Assembly (NCBI GenBank): GCA_905250115.1
Contig: CAJNOI010000005.1
Location: forward strand, 186,001 to 250,000
Length of the DNA: 64,000 nucleotides
Origin: Adineta steineri
Taxonomy: Eukaryota > Rotifera > Eurotatoria > Adinetida > Adinetidae
Direction of reading: 5' to 3'
The notes beneath the pieces were generated by a model that did no database searches, was not told where the DNA came from, and worked only from the letters and a program-made list of their open reading frames with translations. Each line of letters begins with the position of its first letter. The stretch's first letter is position 1. The translations under genes were made by a program, and so were the position numbers. Below, piece after piece: positions 36,464-50,012 of the stretch.

Positions 36464-37542
36464 AATAAAAATCAGAAAAAGATAGTCATGTTATTATAAA
36501 TTAAGGCTGAATAATATAAAGAAGAAAAAAGAAAAAAAGAAAAGGAATGTTGCCACGTGCCTTTAGTTACACGCAAAAAGAATCAAACTAAATTCAGATT
36601 AATCATAAAGCATTTTAAACAATCAGCAATCATAGCAAAGTTGTATTTTCATTATAGAGACTATAAATAATCCAATCAAACACATTAAAGCTAAAAAAAA
36701 TCAAAAGAATAAACAAAAACAGGCATGTGATTTTCTAGAAGCTTCCTAAAAACCCATGACTGCATAACATATGAATATTGTCGAACCCCTAAGTTTGTTC
36801 AGTTTTTAATTCTTTATAAATTGGTATTTGAATCAGTTTTATACCACATTCCTATGTTGAGTTATTCCAAAGTAAAAGAAATGAGGTTTTCAAAATTTCA
36901 AAATCGATTTGCAAATCTACACTTTGTACTAGGAAGCTAATTTTCTTGTTCAAATATTCGCCTTTTCATGCTGAATCCGAATATCATATTGGATTATTTA
37001 TTGAACACTTAGTATTTTATAAAGAATCATTTTTTCCATTAGGTTCTGCTAAGAAACCATAGTTAGAAGGTATTTTAAGAAAGCTTTCTAGAGACAAAAA
37101 GAATCACCATATTGAGAAACCCTTAGGAACCAGAAGCTAACTCGATACATTCAGCCATTGTCAAGATAGTTTTCTCGTGAAACACGCCCATTATATATTC
37201 GAAATCTACATCCATTATATGTTCATAGTCATACGAAGTGATTTTCCTAAAAATATATTATGTGATATACGTCGTCTAAGAAAACGAAAGAACTCGAACT
37301 ATTTCTTTTTCGTTTTACATATCGTCTCGTAGATGACATAGGACATTGTAGAGATTAAAATACAAGTAAAAATACATTTTTCTACTTTTACTGCATTAAT
37401 TTTGATTAAAAAAGACATTTCATTTTTTTAAAAGTATGTATTAAATGTACAAGAGAGAAGAAAAAGGTCATAATACACAAAGAAAATAAGTTAAATAATG
37501 TTCTGTTACAAATCGAACAACATTGTTAGTGCTATTCACTCT
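36464..37542. other. Intergenic, no gene seen
   Basis: AT-rich; no coding frame, tRNA or structured repeat could be supported. Confidence 0.5.
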
Positions 37543-37902
37543 TTAGCGATGCTTGATATCATTTAAGTCCATTCTCTCGGAAGATTGTCTTAAAAGAAAT
37601 GTTGTTAAATTAAGTAATTTTGGACAATAACGTTCTATCATAATTAAGGCAAACACAATCATAATAACTGGCGTACCATACGAATAAAAAACAACATTTA
37701 ATAATGATTCAATTAGGTATGGACAAAAGTAATTTATCATAATTACGATAACTGCAACCAAAAAAAGTTGCATGATATACGACAGTGTACTTTTTATTGT
37801 AGGTTCATTATTTGTACGATGCACATACGAATTATGAAACCAAGAGTTACATATTTCGAAAATTGTAGTTGATTCTTTCATGAGACATGCAGATTGCTCC
37901 AT
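37543..37902 (-). CDS. Two-TM protein, unknown
   Basis: 119 aa, single exon. A polar N-terminal 38 residues with three Cys is followed by two hydrophobic spans (about 40-61 and 72-90) separated by a short loop, then a polar tail (LRQSSERMDLNDIKHR). No family recognised. The composition is that of a protein rather than AT noise, but no homology or splice support is available. Confidence 0.4.
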   Translation of the reverse strand: MEQSACLMKESTTIFEICNSWFHNSYVHRTNNEPTIKSTLSYIMQLFLVAVIVIMINYFCPYLIESLLNVVFYSYGTPVIMIVFALIMIERYCPKLLNLTTFLLRQSSERMDLNDIKHR

Positions 37903-38842
37903 GGATTTTGATTTTTTGAGATCAGATATATTTGAAAATGTAATATAGAATAATTAAATATATATTTGAAATAAACTAATGTTAGGATTTCTGTTGGTGT
38001 CCAACACTAACTATATTCTTTACTCTTATAAAAACGATGTTTATATGCGAATATTAAAAACAAAGAAGAGAAGAAATACAAAGATTAATCGAGGTCGAAA
38101 GAGGGAAAATTCCATACTGACATATACGAGGGAAAAGAGGAAATATCACACAATGATATATATGATTGATATAGCGAATAAATATTTTATCTGTTCACTT
38201 ACACAAGACATAATAAGAAATAGAGAAATCAAAGGATCGAAATACAGTGTAACAACTAAATACTCTGTTGTGTGTGGGTGGGATATAAATACTATCAATT
38301 AAAGAAATATCATGAATAAGTGGTATTAACTGCTGACTGAGAAGGTCATCTATAATTAGGAAAACCTTATGATAATTAAATTCAGTGATAAAAATCAATA
38401 TATTCATCCAGTTATTTGAATACACGAGCAAGCTTTGATAATTTTCATTCGATGAATCAGTATGAGTGTTCAATCAAATAATGAATATCAGGAGATTTCT
38501 TTGTATTTTTCAATGATACACGAATAGTTTCTTCAAGTTTGTCTTGTGCCATCTTATTGAGAATGAATACAAGACTAATTCGGTCAGTGCTATAATCTTC
38601 TTTTAGTAAAGTGAAAAATTGATTTTCTTTGAAATGATTATTATGAAGATGTATGAAAATAATATTGCATAACGAAAGCGGTTAGTTTTACTTGTATTAA
38701 AGAAAATGAAAAAAAGACAACAAACAATATGACTCTAGATAACTAGACATAAGAAAAACGAAAACGAAAACGAACGATCACTCGACAAAAATGAGTATTT
38801 AATCTTGTTTCTATTAAAACAAACAAGATAAACAAATATTTC
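37903..38842. other. Intergenic with ART-related fragment
   Basis: Apart from the fragment at 38195-38473, and a weaker minus-strand open stretch just upstream of it (38480-38640, containing KMAQDKLEETIRVSLKN), nothing coding is seen. Confidence 0.4.
38195..38473 (-). pseudogene. Fragment resembling the N-terminal region of bdelloid ADP-ribosyltransferase-type proteins
   Basis: An open stretch contains NYHKVFLIIDDLLSQQLIPL followed by IHDISLIDSIYI. This is the pattern of the N-terminal domain commonly found ahead of the ART domain in large rotifer gene families (a K-V-hydrophobic beta strand, then QQ-xPxIH-x-L-x-SIYI). The similarity stops after SIYI, and no ART catalytic part follows within 350 bp, so it looks like a decayed copy. 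The family link is from memory and needs a search. Confidence 0.45.
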
Positions 38843-41800
38843 CTAATCAGCAACTCTTGCACGTCGTTTTGAATCGCTCGTTAAACCAATATTATCATTA
38901 TTTAGATTTGTTGTTGATGTTTTTGTATTGATTGTATTAAATGATGAAGATGTTTTAACATTTTGATCATTTGTTTGTGAAGATGACAAAGCCGATGATG
39001 ATTTTTTAATTAAACTAGGTAAGAAAATTTCACGAACATATCCATAAGATGATTTTGCAAATGGAAGTATCTTAAATAACAAAATGAATTTTTCAATAAA
39101 ATTAAAAATATATATATGAAAACTTACTGTTTCATATTTAAATATCAATGCAATAATAAGTAAAGCAATGATAAATGCGGAATAAGAACCGGTAAGACCT
39201 GTTTCACCGTCATAAATTTTCAACTAAAATCGAAAGAAATTAATAAAGAGAAATTGAATAGACCATATATCTTACACGTGGTTGATAATTAAATGTAAAA
39301 AATAAAAATGTTTGATTCGCTGTAAAAGATATTTCAGGTTGAATATAATTATAAACACTTGTTGATAATGGTGAATCAACACGGAGAATATAATTCTAAA
39401 AAATAAAATTTTTTAGAATTGAATTATTTAAATAAGACATATCAATACTATATTATCTTATAAAAAGTTCAAGAAAATCTATAAGATAATATAGTATGGA
39501 TAATACTATGTTCTCCTAAGTAGATTAAATATTCGTACTTCATTATCAAGTGGTATTGAATTAAAATATGCAAATGGTGAATTTGTTAATGTGACTGTTT
39601 GTATAGGACTTTCACGTTGTGATGTTTTATATAACTTAACCTAGAAAATATGATAAAAGAATTTTTTTTTGCTTTTTTTTAAAAAAAGTTTTACTTTAAG
39701 TTGATTAAGAAATTGTGTTTGTGTTTGTATAAAAACATTAATATCAGCATCTGATGGTCGTTTAATTGTATATAAATGAATATGATATAAATCTGAATCA
39801 ATAACTTCAATAATTTTATTTTTTGGTTCAATTTGTATAATATCTGTTTGTGTTGATTCAGTTGGATTTGAACGATATTGAAGACGATAACGACAACCAG
39901 GTTGAAGTGCACGTAAACGAAATTGTCCATTGATATCAGTTTTAGCTGACTCTCTTGTAACACTTTCACATTGTTCAATACCAATAGCATCAATAATTAA
40001 ACCTGATTCTGGTTCATTATTTAATGATGTTATTTGTCCATAACAACTAAATGCAATTCGTTCAAATTGAAATTTAGTTATAACTTCATCACCAGATTTT
40101 AATTCAATTTGAGCATCTTCAGGTTGAAATTTATATTCACGTAATTGTGGACGGATATAATATGTTCCAGGTTGTAAATCTTCAAATAAAACTTCGCCAG
40201 TACTATCAGTTGTTGCTGTACGTCGACGCATATTATTTGTTTGTGATGATAATAAAAGAAAAACACCATCAATATCTTTGATTTGTACAAGAATTGAAGC
40301 TAATTTTTCTGAATTAAAATCATATAATGATGATGCAGATTTACGAGTAAATACATGGCCTGCTTTTTTAATAACAACATGATATGAACGAGTATTTGAT
40401 AATGGACCAAATGTATAAGTTCCATCAGATTTTGTCCAAGATGATAAAAGAAGATTCATTGATTGACCATCAATATCAATTGATTTTTCATCTTGATTAT
40501 CAGTCGATGCAATATATAATGAAACATTTGCATCAACAACAGGTGGATATGTTGAACCATTTATGAAAAGACCACGTCGAGCAACAAATTTAACTTGATT
40601 AGATTGACAATTATCAGAAGAAATAGTTATTGTGTTTTGTTCAGGTTCAAATAACCATATTTCAGATCGTGGAAAGATTCCATATTGTTCACCATGTCTA
40701 TATAAAAATGAAAAACATTTCGTTTTTGATAAATGAAATTAAATTATGAATTTATTACTTTGCCCAAAATGAGCCTGTCCATTTTGTTTTATCTTTTTGT
40801 AAATCAACTGTAAATTCATCATTTTGTTTTAAATTTCTAAATGTAAAAATAGAAAATTATTATTTATAAATTAATTCTGAATGATTTTTATCGAATTATT
40901 GTGCGCATTGGATGAATAGCTATAAATTAATCGATGTCTGAACAAAATACAAGGGGGAAAGTGTGGGCATCGGACCGCCCAAAAGTTAGCGACATCTGAC
41001 CCGCACTTTCCCCTCAAATATCTCGCGAAGAAAGCATTCATTTTGTTTGAAACTTTAGGAATATTCTAGGCATTATTAGGCCTATTTATGGGCGAAATTC
41101 ATTCATTTGATGGTTCATAAAACACCGTGTCACTCAACCGAAAATCCAGTAAAATAGTCATACCTCATTAAGGCCTACTAGTGGCCAAAAGATAGAGTCT
41201 AAACAGCTTATATATCTGGGAAACTTCTCTCGTTATTGTTATCTATAATTAACTAGATATAGATTAAAAAATTAATATTACCTTATTAAAACTGGAAATT
41301 TTTCTGTACTTTGATCATCATTTTCTGTTTGAATATGAACAAATACTTGATATTTAATTGGAATTAATTCAATTGGTGTTAATGATGAAGATTTTGATGT
41401 ATCATAAAAATATTTTTCATTTTCAAATTTCATACAGCTCGATGGAATTAATTCATATGAACCGTGATTAGGTAAACATATTTCATTTAATCCTGATATT
41501 AAATCCATTGAATTAGTAAAAGTATTTTCTTTTATTTGATTAATTTTCTAAAAAAAAAAGAAAAATAAACTTCGAGAAAAAAAAGAAAGAAGCGAAAAAC
41601 TTACTAAAAGAACTTTATTTGATGTTTGAAGATGAATACGAAGTTTAAAACCAATTTGTTCGAATTTAATTGTCTTATTTGAATTTGATAAATCAACTTC
41701 AAGTTGAGATTCTTTCCAACAATATTTATCATTTTGTTTTGATTTTATTAATGAAACTAAAGAAATTTCATTGGAATTAAATTAAATTAAAACAAAAATT

Positions 41801-44800
41801 TACCTGAATATTTTCCTGGTAAAAGATTATCTTGTTCAAAATGAATTTCATTTGTTTTACTTGGATTTTGAATATAATCAATTTTATGAATAACACCAGA
41901 ACGTGATGTTAATTCTAATTTAGGTAAATCATTTTGACAATCATCTAAAGATAAAAAATTATTGTTGAAAATTATTTTCATAACAAAATTAAAAAAAATT
42001 AAATTACCAATACAATGAATAATTCCATTAAGTTTAGCTTTAAGTTGAGAAAAATTTATTTGATCAATTGGTGAACCATGTGAAACATCAACATCAATTT
42101 CTTCTGGCGTTAAATGTACTCCTGAACGAATTTCAGCATCAGATAATTCAGGCTAGAAAAATATATTATAAATTTCTTTTTCAATTTAATTAATCTTTTC
42201 AAGATAGAATCTGTACTAATCATTTTTCTAATATGATCTGATTTACGTATTTATTTATTGTTAACCAGATGTTGCGGTACTCAGTGTTTTATCTAGCGGG
42301 TGGGCTGAGTGGGCGGCGCCCATCCGACATTTCGATTCACACATGGGTAAAACACTACGGCGGTATTTCACCTGGATTTCTCCTTCAGTACTCTGAGAGC
42401 GCATGTATTACGCTAATTACTATAGAGACTATATTTGGAGTGAGTAAATATTGATAGTAGTCTATTATAGAAATTAATACCCTAGAATTCCTGTTCCTGT
42501 CTGCTCTCATAAATCAAGAGTATAAGGATAAATGATAATAATAATAGTTGAGGCAGATACCGGAAGAAAAAAGTCAGTATGAGTATAATATAAATGATAG
42601 ATCCAATACTTAAACTAGCTTCTTAAAGCGTGATGAAAGATAAGCTAAAATTATAATCTATGTATCTCTCATCATCGAGAGATCAACATAATAGAACTAA
42701 AGATATAAAATACGTTATAATGAAGATCCAATTTAGTTAAGTCTCATCTCAAAAATTGAAATTATGATAAATATTTTCAAACAATTACAATTGTCAAGTA
42801 TGTATAAACTTATATTTCTACTAATCTATTAAATAGTTATCTAAATATCCTTTCAAAACTAAAGATAAAATTCAAATAATTAAATAAATTAACATACAGA
42901 AAATATATAAACGCCTGGATTAACATAAATTGTATATTCTGTATTTGGTTCAACTTCAAATTTTTCAACTATCTTTTTCTCTGAATCAGTATATCGAATT
43001 GTTTGTTTTCGTGTTGATGAACATTGTACACGACCAGTTACACGAACTCTAAATATTTATTTTATTATTTCTTTCTATTTTCCATCCTTCTCTTAAATAA
43101 TATTTACTTTTCTGGTGAAAGAGTAAGTGATGTTGAACTATCACCAATACCAATTAAACGATTAAGATTAACTGTATGTGTTAATTCTTTAAATTTATAT
43201 CCATCTAATTCACTTCTTATTTTAATTGAACCTGTTGGACGAATATGTTTTAATTTAAATAAACCATTTGCATCAGTTTGACAACAAGCTTTGCCATCAA
43301 TATATATTTGAGCATTTGGTAACGGAATTAGTTTATCCTTGAAAAATAAAGAAATTAAATAAAAATAAATAAATAAAATAAAATAACAAACTGCTTTAGT
43401 TGATTTAACAACACGACCATGAAATGATATTGTTCCTGTTTCAAATGGAGTTTGAACAAGAAAATCTTTATGTGTAATTGTTATAGCTTTTTGATCTGGT
43501 ATAAAAACAACTTCCAATGTTGGTGTCGAATATATTGGTAACTTTATAGAAAATAAATAAATTAGTATCAAAAAATTATGAAAATTTTAAAAATACATAC
43601 TACAATATAAAGGCCAACCGGTACATCATCAAATATATATTCTCCTTTTGCATTTGTACGTGTTCGACAAACGAAATTTTGTGCATTAACTGTTGGTGGT
43701 AAAAGAGCAAGTTCATTGGTAGTCAATGGCCCATCATTTGAACATGTTGGCGTTGGAAGATTATTATCTGATGAAGTACGAAAAAGTAATACATCAATAG
43801 AAATCAATGGTGATGATTGATGAATAATATTTCCCTTTAATTAAATAAACAGAAATTATATTCAATGATTTTATGATAAAAGGAAAGAAAAAAAATATTT
43901 ACTTTAATTGTATAACCACGAACAACAATTGGTTGTTCAATTTCCCAACGTTCTTTTGATAATTGAACATCTGATGTTGACTAAAACAATTAATTTTAGT
44001 TAGTTTAGTTTTTTTTATATTTTCAATTTACTGTTATAAATTTCCAATGATCGTGACTTCCTTTGACCGTATATTGACCAGGTAAAACATCGAAGAATTC
44101 AAATCTATAGAACAATAGTTGAAAAAAAAGTTAAATTTTTTCATGATGTAAAGCTTTGTCCTTGAAGAGTTCAAAATATATCATGATAAAGGTCATAACC
44201 TTTTCATTTTTTAGAGCTGTGATTGTGAGAATATACCACTTTGCTAAATAGTTTATGACTTATCTATTTTAATATGAAAATCATATTTTCAATTATGAAG
44301 AAAATATTATTGAAGATAGAATCAGTCATCGATAAACTAATTTGTTTATATTTTTTATCTTTACGCTTAACTGAACTTCCGTATAGAAATATTAGAAATT
44401 ATCTATTCTCAATTTGATTGAGGTAGATAGTTTACTTTTCTACTTTTGTAGAAATAAAAAGTCATAGATATGAAAATAATTCTTACGTTCCATCGACTTT
44501 CGATTTTGTTTCATTTAATTTCTTATTATCTTGATATAATGTTAAAGTCACACCAGCTGGCCCACCGCCACCACCACCAATATTACCTGCACTTATTACC
44601 TAGAAAAATCAATAGAAATAATTGGTTGTTTTTTTCTTTTAAAATTTAAAAATAACATACACGTCCAGCTAATCCAAATCCTCTGAAAGCAAAATTAAGA
44701 TCATGATTTAGTGTACATGGATCTGTTTCTCCATCAATATTTAATTCAATTTGTGATGGATCAAAACTCCAACCGGATGGTGGTAAAAGTTTAAGAATAT

Positions 44801-45154
44801 ATTCACCACGTTCATACACAGGAATCATATAACTAATCAATAAAATAATATATTATTTCATATAAATCTTCTTATCAACTTACTATCCATTAACTGGAGC
44901 AGCTTCTGTTGTATAAATTGGAATGCCATCTTTTGTAATTAATTGTATCTAATGATAATTTAATGATGGAATATTTATTGTTTTTAATATTAAAGAAAAA
45001 TATTTACTCGAACAACTTTATAATTAATATCAGTCTCGGATTTAATAAAACCACCACAACCGATAACATCAAAATTTTGTTGTGTTTTTCCATAAGAAAA
45101 ACATATTAAAAACAAAATCAAGAACCGTAACATCGGTTTTACTGAGTAAGACAT
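38843..45154 (-). CDS. NOMO: Nodal modulator (NOMO), ER membrane protein
   Basis: Twenty exons, all joining in phase, in order: 45008-45154, 44884-44948, 44661-44832, 44487-44599, 44032-44104, 43903-43980, 43601-43834, 43392-43541, 43108-43337, 42898-43048, 42008-42152, 41804-41944, 41605-41756, 41282-41547, 40759-40836, 39695-40697, 39539-39640, 39276-39395, 39128-39223 and 38843-39070. The product is 1247 aa versus about 1222 in human. After a signal peptide comes VIGCGGFIKSETDINY, then serial Ig/CNA-B-like beta-sandwich repeats (SGWSFDPSQIELNIDGETD, YEFKP-like turns, SCYGQITSLNNEPESGL, LRALQPGCRYRLQ), one C-terminal TM span (exon 19) and a Ser/Thr-rich cytosolic tail ending KRRARVAD. NOMO works with NCLN and TMEM147 at the ER translocon. 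The gene diverges from CNNM. Confidence 0.95.
39445..39497. repeat. Perfect 18-bp hairpin in NOMO intron
   Basis: Arm 39445-39462 (atactatattatcttata) is the exact reverse complement of 39480-39497, with a 17-nt loop. It lies in the intron between NOMO exons 17 and 18. Confidence 0.85.
40951..41014. repeat. GC-rich palindrome in NOMO intron
   Basis: Arms aagggggaaagtgtgggc (40951-40968) and acccgcactttcccct (40999-41014) are nearly complementary. The block is strikingly GC-rich against AT-rich introns. It sits in the 445-bp intron between exons 14 and 15, most of which is probably inserted sequence. Confidence 0.75.
42265..42440. other. GC-rich insertion in NOMO intron
   Basis: A compositional island inside the 745-bp intron between exons 10 and 11. 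It contains gggtgggctgagtgggcg and nested complementary segments (cagtgttttat near 42282, gtaaaacact near 42347). A 61-codon frame across it is not supported as a gene. It is probably a mobile-element fragment. Confidence 0.5.
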
Positions 45155-46518
45155 ATAATAAAATGATATATGAAAACGTAGACAAAATAGAGAAATTCAA
45201 TGATTGGTGTATTAGATGCCATGAATCTTGTCAAAATAACCTCGATTAGATAAATTACTATTGCCATCTATCGTATTTTTCCTATAAAAACAAGCTGTTC
45301 TTTTAGTGACTAAGGCACCGAATATGTTCGTATTATTTTTTTTTATCTAGTTTCTCTCCGTGGTAAATATTTTTAGTTAAAAGAGAAAAAAAATGAAAAT
45401 GACAAGGACATTTGACATTTAATATTTTATTTATTGATTCTGTATGCTATATGACATGTAGATAAAGTCGCGAAGATTTGATATAAGATGACATTTATTA
45501 CAAGAGCTAATATTTTGCTCGATTAAATTCATTAAGAAAATTTCTTTCTAGTTTTCTTCTATAAAAAAATCTATATGAATAAACTGATGTCATATATATT
45601 TTTTTCTCAATAATTATTTATTCTAATTGAATATTATGTTTTCATGAAATTCTATTAATGATATTGAAATGCATGATTGAACTTCATGAGTAATTGATCA
45701 TGACGATTTCTCTATGTTATGGTCATTTGTATGTATGTGTTTTCTCTTATTTTCTAATGTTAGTTTACGAACTTTTTAAATAACAGTTTTTTTCATTTAT
45801 AAAAACTTGTTTTCTATAACATACATCATTTTTGATTAAATACACAACAAAAAAGAAATCAATAAAAACTGGTCTATATACGTTTATTTAAAGGTATGTG
45901 TTTTATATTGATTTTCTTCTAAAAATTCCTTCCGATGTCTAGTTAAGTTTTACGAGGTGCATTCATATAGAATTAGTTGAATAGAAAAAAAACAAGGAGA
46001 AATATGACATTTATTTTAGTCGAGAAAATATCGATAAATTTAATAGAATAAGAAAAAAAATTATATTTCTACGTAATCAACATCTAGACTTTTTTTTGTT
46101 CTTTTTCTTATGTTCTCTTTTTAGAATATTTATCTTAGATATTTAACTAGTCGTTTTGAATTATTGTTCTTAAAGTACATTTATGTCATCATGTTCTTTA
46201 TCGAAACAATTAATCATTGGAATTATTGGCAGTTTAATATAACTGATTGTTTATCTATACGAAATAATAGAATTTATTTAATGACTACTATTATTTAATA
46301 TTCTATTTTGTTTTGTAATAATAATTCTTCCTCTACGCATTCAGTTTTATTCCTTCCTGTTTTTGTGTAAATTAGGTTAATTCATCTTTTTTCATTTCCA
46401 ATAACTCAATTCGTCAATTGATTTAACTATTTTTTGCGTTTGTGTGATAAATAATAATTGATTACTCCTTATTTTTTTTCTCTTCTACAACATCTTTGTA
46501 TAGTTTTTTTTGTATAAA
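45155..46518. other. Divergent intergenic region between NOMO and CNNM
   Basis: 1.36 kb of AT-rich sequence with no gene seen; it contains the 5' flanks of both genes. Confidence 0.5.
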
Positions 46519-49500
46519 ATGTATTTTTTCTACATTATTATCCTATTTTCAATGATAATTATCATTGAAACATTATCTATTCAATATGATAACCAAAAGG
46601 TAAAATTAACTTTATTATTTTTATTCAATATTTTCTTGTTATTTCAATAGAAGATATCTCCTCGCCGGCAACTTGCAAAAACAAATACAAGTAAAGAAGA
46701 AACATTTCCTACAATTGATAAATCACAAACGCCATCGAAAATCTCAATACCTTATCTACTTAATATGTTTCCAGTGTCTAAGGGTCAACATATATTTAAT
46801 GGTAAAGGAGAACAAGAATGGGAAATACAAAGAGATACCGATATAGAATTTGTTATTTTTGGTATGTATAAAAATTTTTACCATAATAAATTCCATAGGC
46901 TGTCATTTATTATAAAAAAAACCATTTTTCGTATTAATAAAATAAATGATTGTATCATTCATTTCATTGTTTTATATCCAATCATTTTGAGTATAAAAAA
47001 AACGACTCTGGAGAATAAATTAATGTCAAAATCAACTTATCAATTACTACAATTTATTTAACTTTTTCCTTTTAAAATTTTTTTCCATATTCATAGAAAT
47101 TCCATTTCAATTAATTATGTATCTTATCAAAATATTCTATTTTCAGGTGAACAGCTACATGATGCAGAAATTTCATTTACAACTCATGCTGAATCATGTC
47201 AATGGGAACGTAAAAATAAAATGTATAAATTACAAGTTAATCAATCTAGTAGACATGAACATAAATTTGATCGTGCTTATGTTACTCTTAATTTACCTTA
47301 TTATAATTCAACATTATATTTATGTTTAACACCAGCCAATTCTAATGAAGTACTTCACCAAGGAAATCAGTATGATTTTTATTGAAAGCTTTTCTTTTCT
47401 TGTTTTTTTATTTAATTAATTTTTTATAGATCATTTTTACAAATTCGTACAACTCGTCGAACAATACCTATTTGGACAACTGTAGTTTTTTTAATATGTC
47501 TTTTATTATTATCTGGTCTTTTTTCTGGATTAAATCTTGGTTTAATGTCATTGACACCACATGATTTAAAAGTTATACAAGAAGCTGGAACACCAAATGA
47601 TAAAAAATATGCCAAACGAATTTATCCAGTACGTAAACATGGAAATTTTCTTTTATGTACTATTTTATTGGGTAATGTTTTGGTTAATTCAACAACAACA
47701 ATTTTACTTGATACATTAATTAGTGGTGCATTAGCTGTTGCTTGTGCAACATTAGCAATTGTTATTTTTGGTGAAATTATTCCTCAAGCTATATGTTCAC
47801 GACATGGACTTAAAGTTGGTTCACAAACAATTCTTTTAACAAAATTCTTTATGTTTTTAACATTCCCAATAGCCAAACCATTAAGTAAACTACTTGATAT
47901 TATCCTAGGTAATCTATTCATTAATGATTTTTTGAAACTTGTCTAAAATATTTGTTCATTATATATTTTAAGGTGAGGAAGTTGGTGCACGTTATACACG
48001 AGATCAAATGGGTGCTTTATTAAAACTTACAACAAGTACCGATATTGAAGATCGTGAAAAAATTATGATGACAGGTGTACTTAGTTTAAAAGGAAAATGT
48101 ATTCGTGGTGTAATGACAAATTTAGAAGATGTTTTTATGCTTGAAGCAAATCGTATTGTTGATGATGAACTTGTTTTAAATGTTTATGGTTATGGATATT
48201 CAAGAATACCGGTGTATGAAGGAGAAAAGTATATTTTATTTGATATTAAAATATGATATTCTTATTGAAAAAAAATCTTTTCTAGAGATAATATCATAGG
48301 TCTTATATATGCACGTGATTTTGCTTTACCTGATACTGAATCGGGAAAATTTACTGTTAGAAATATAATGAATTTTTGCAAACATCGTTATGGTGCATCA
48401 ATTACACCTGATGATTCAAGTTATGATGTATTTAATCAATTTAAAAAAGGTTTATATAAAAGAAAAACTAATCGAAAAAAAATATATTCTTATAATTTTC
48501 TTTTTTTCTAGAACAATATCATTTAGGTGTTGTTGTTGAAATTGATAATACAACTGACAAAGATCCACGAAAAAAAGCTATTGGTATTGTTACATTAGAA
48601 GATATTATTGAAGAAATGATACAAGAAGAAATTGTTGATGAAACAGATGTATTCAGTAAGTAAATGAAAAATAAAAACCTGTGGTTTCCACCATTAGAAA
48701 GAGAAATGTCAGGGGTATCGAAACACACAAAATATATTATTACGCAATTCGGTTCCATCGATTTTTCAAATTTCCAATGCGCTTCTATTTCTGAGAATGC
48801 CAGTTGATTGTTCTATGTTTTTTCTATCGAATAAAATAACCCCGACTTTTTTCTGACATTTCAGTGAGAAGCTGGACCTTACACACTGAAGCCCTAAAAT
48901 ACTAATTTTTGACCTACTTCGTCCACACTCTTTTTTTGAAAAAATATTTTCTTATTATTTAGCCGATAATCGCCGTAAAGTTCGTAATGTACTTTCTCAA
49001 GCACCCGATTTTTCCGTTTTCATTCGTCAAAATACAAGTGAAATTGTAAGCAAAACTTCAGTACAAATGAAAGTCGCTGTTTTTCAATTTCTTTCAACAA
49101 GTAAAACATTTTTTTTTCTTTTGTTTTATTAAATACCAAAATTTAGGTGTTGAACCATTCAAAGAAAAATATATTTCATCAAATATATTAAGTCGTTTAT
49201 TACATGTTGATTTATATAAAGAATATGAATATGATGAAGATGAAGCAAAAGCTGGAAAGATTACATATATATATGAATATGGTAAACCAGTTGATTATTT
49301 TGTTCTTATTGTAAGTGGTAATGCTGAATTAGAAACTGGGAAAGAAAAAATTGTTAGTGAAATTGGTTCATTTTATTATTTTGGTGCTAGTGCACTTTAT
49401 GTAAGAGAATTATTTATAGAAAATTTTAAAAAGAAAAAAAATGATTTGTTTTTTTAGAGTCCAGAAGAAAAATTAGAAGATCTTATACGTTCGAAATCGA

Positions 49501-50012
49501 ATAAATTTCGCCCATTTACTCCTGATTTTAGTTTACGTATTAGTGAGAATGTACAAATTTTACGTATACGTCGTGTTCATTGGTTAGCTGCTGTACGTGC
49601 AACATATTTTGAAAAAAAACAATTAACTAATGATGGACCATCGCCACTTAATTCAAATGGTAAAAAAATTGATTTATTAACGCAAGAATTAGAAAAAGTT
49701 GATCATGTTGATCCAACAAATAGTAATGACAATACAGTAGGAGAAACAAGACGTCAACGAACATCATCATTAGCATTAACAGTTGCATCTGATAGTGGAG
49801 TTGAATATGAAAAATTATTAATTGAACATGTCGTATCACGTGATTTATCAAAATCAAATCGAATGTCATCAGAAAGTACAATTAATTCAAGTAAAAATAC
49901 ACCAACATTAACAGATAAACGACGACGATATTTATTTCGTTCATTAACGACAGCAACAGAACCACCTTCATTAAATAATGATAGTCCATCGCCTAATCAG
50001 TCATTGACTTAA
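46519..50012 (+). CDS. CNNM: CNNM-family (cyclin M) magnesium/metal transport protein
   Basis: Ten exons: 46519-46599, 46651-46861, 47147-47369, 47430-47908, 47973-48228, 48286-48449, 48512-48655, 48963-49100, 49147-49400 and 49458-50012, giving 834 aa. Domain order: signal peptide (1-20), extracellular beta domain (about 50-170), DUF21 transmembrane module (about 180-340, with [14 protein letters not shown] and [14 protein letters not shown]), a CBS pair ([46 protein letters not shown]), a cyclic-nucleotide-binding-like domain (exons 8-10, about 540-680) and a disordered Ser/Thr-rich tail. CNNM proteins move or sense Mg2+ at the plasma membrane, with CBS domains binding Mg-ATP. All family landmarks are intact. 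Confidence 0.95.

Noticed and set aside
39691-40290. Additional minus-strand frames inside the large NOMO exon
   Set aside because: They are alternate-frame readings of exon 16 of NOMO, whose own frame is continuous and recognisable.
42269-42454. 61-codon plus-strand frame over the GC-rich island
   Set aside because: It lies in an intron, has no family pattern, and is explained by stop-poor GC-rich composition.
49648-49881. Minus-strand Leu/His/Gln-rich frame
   Set aside because: It is antisense to the last CNNM exon.
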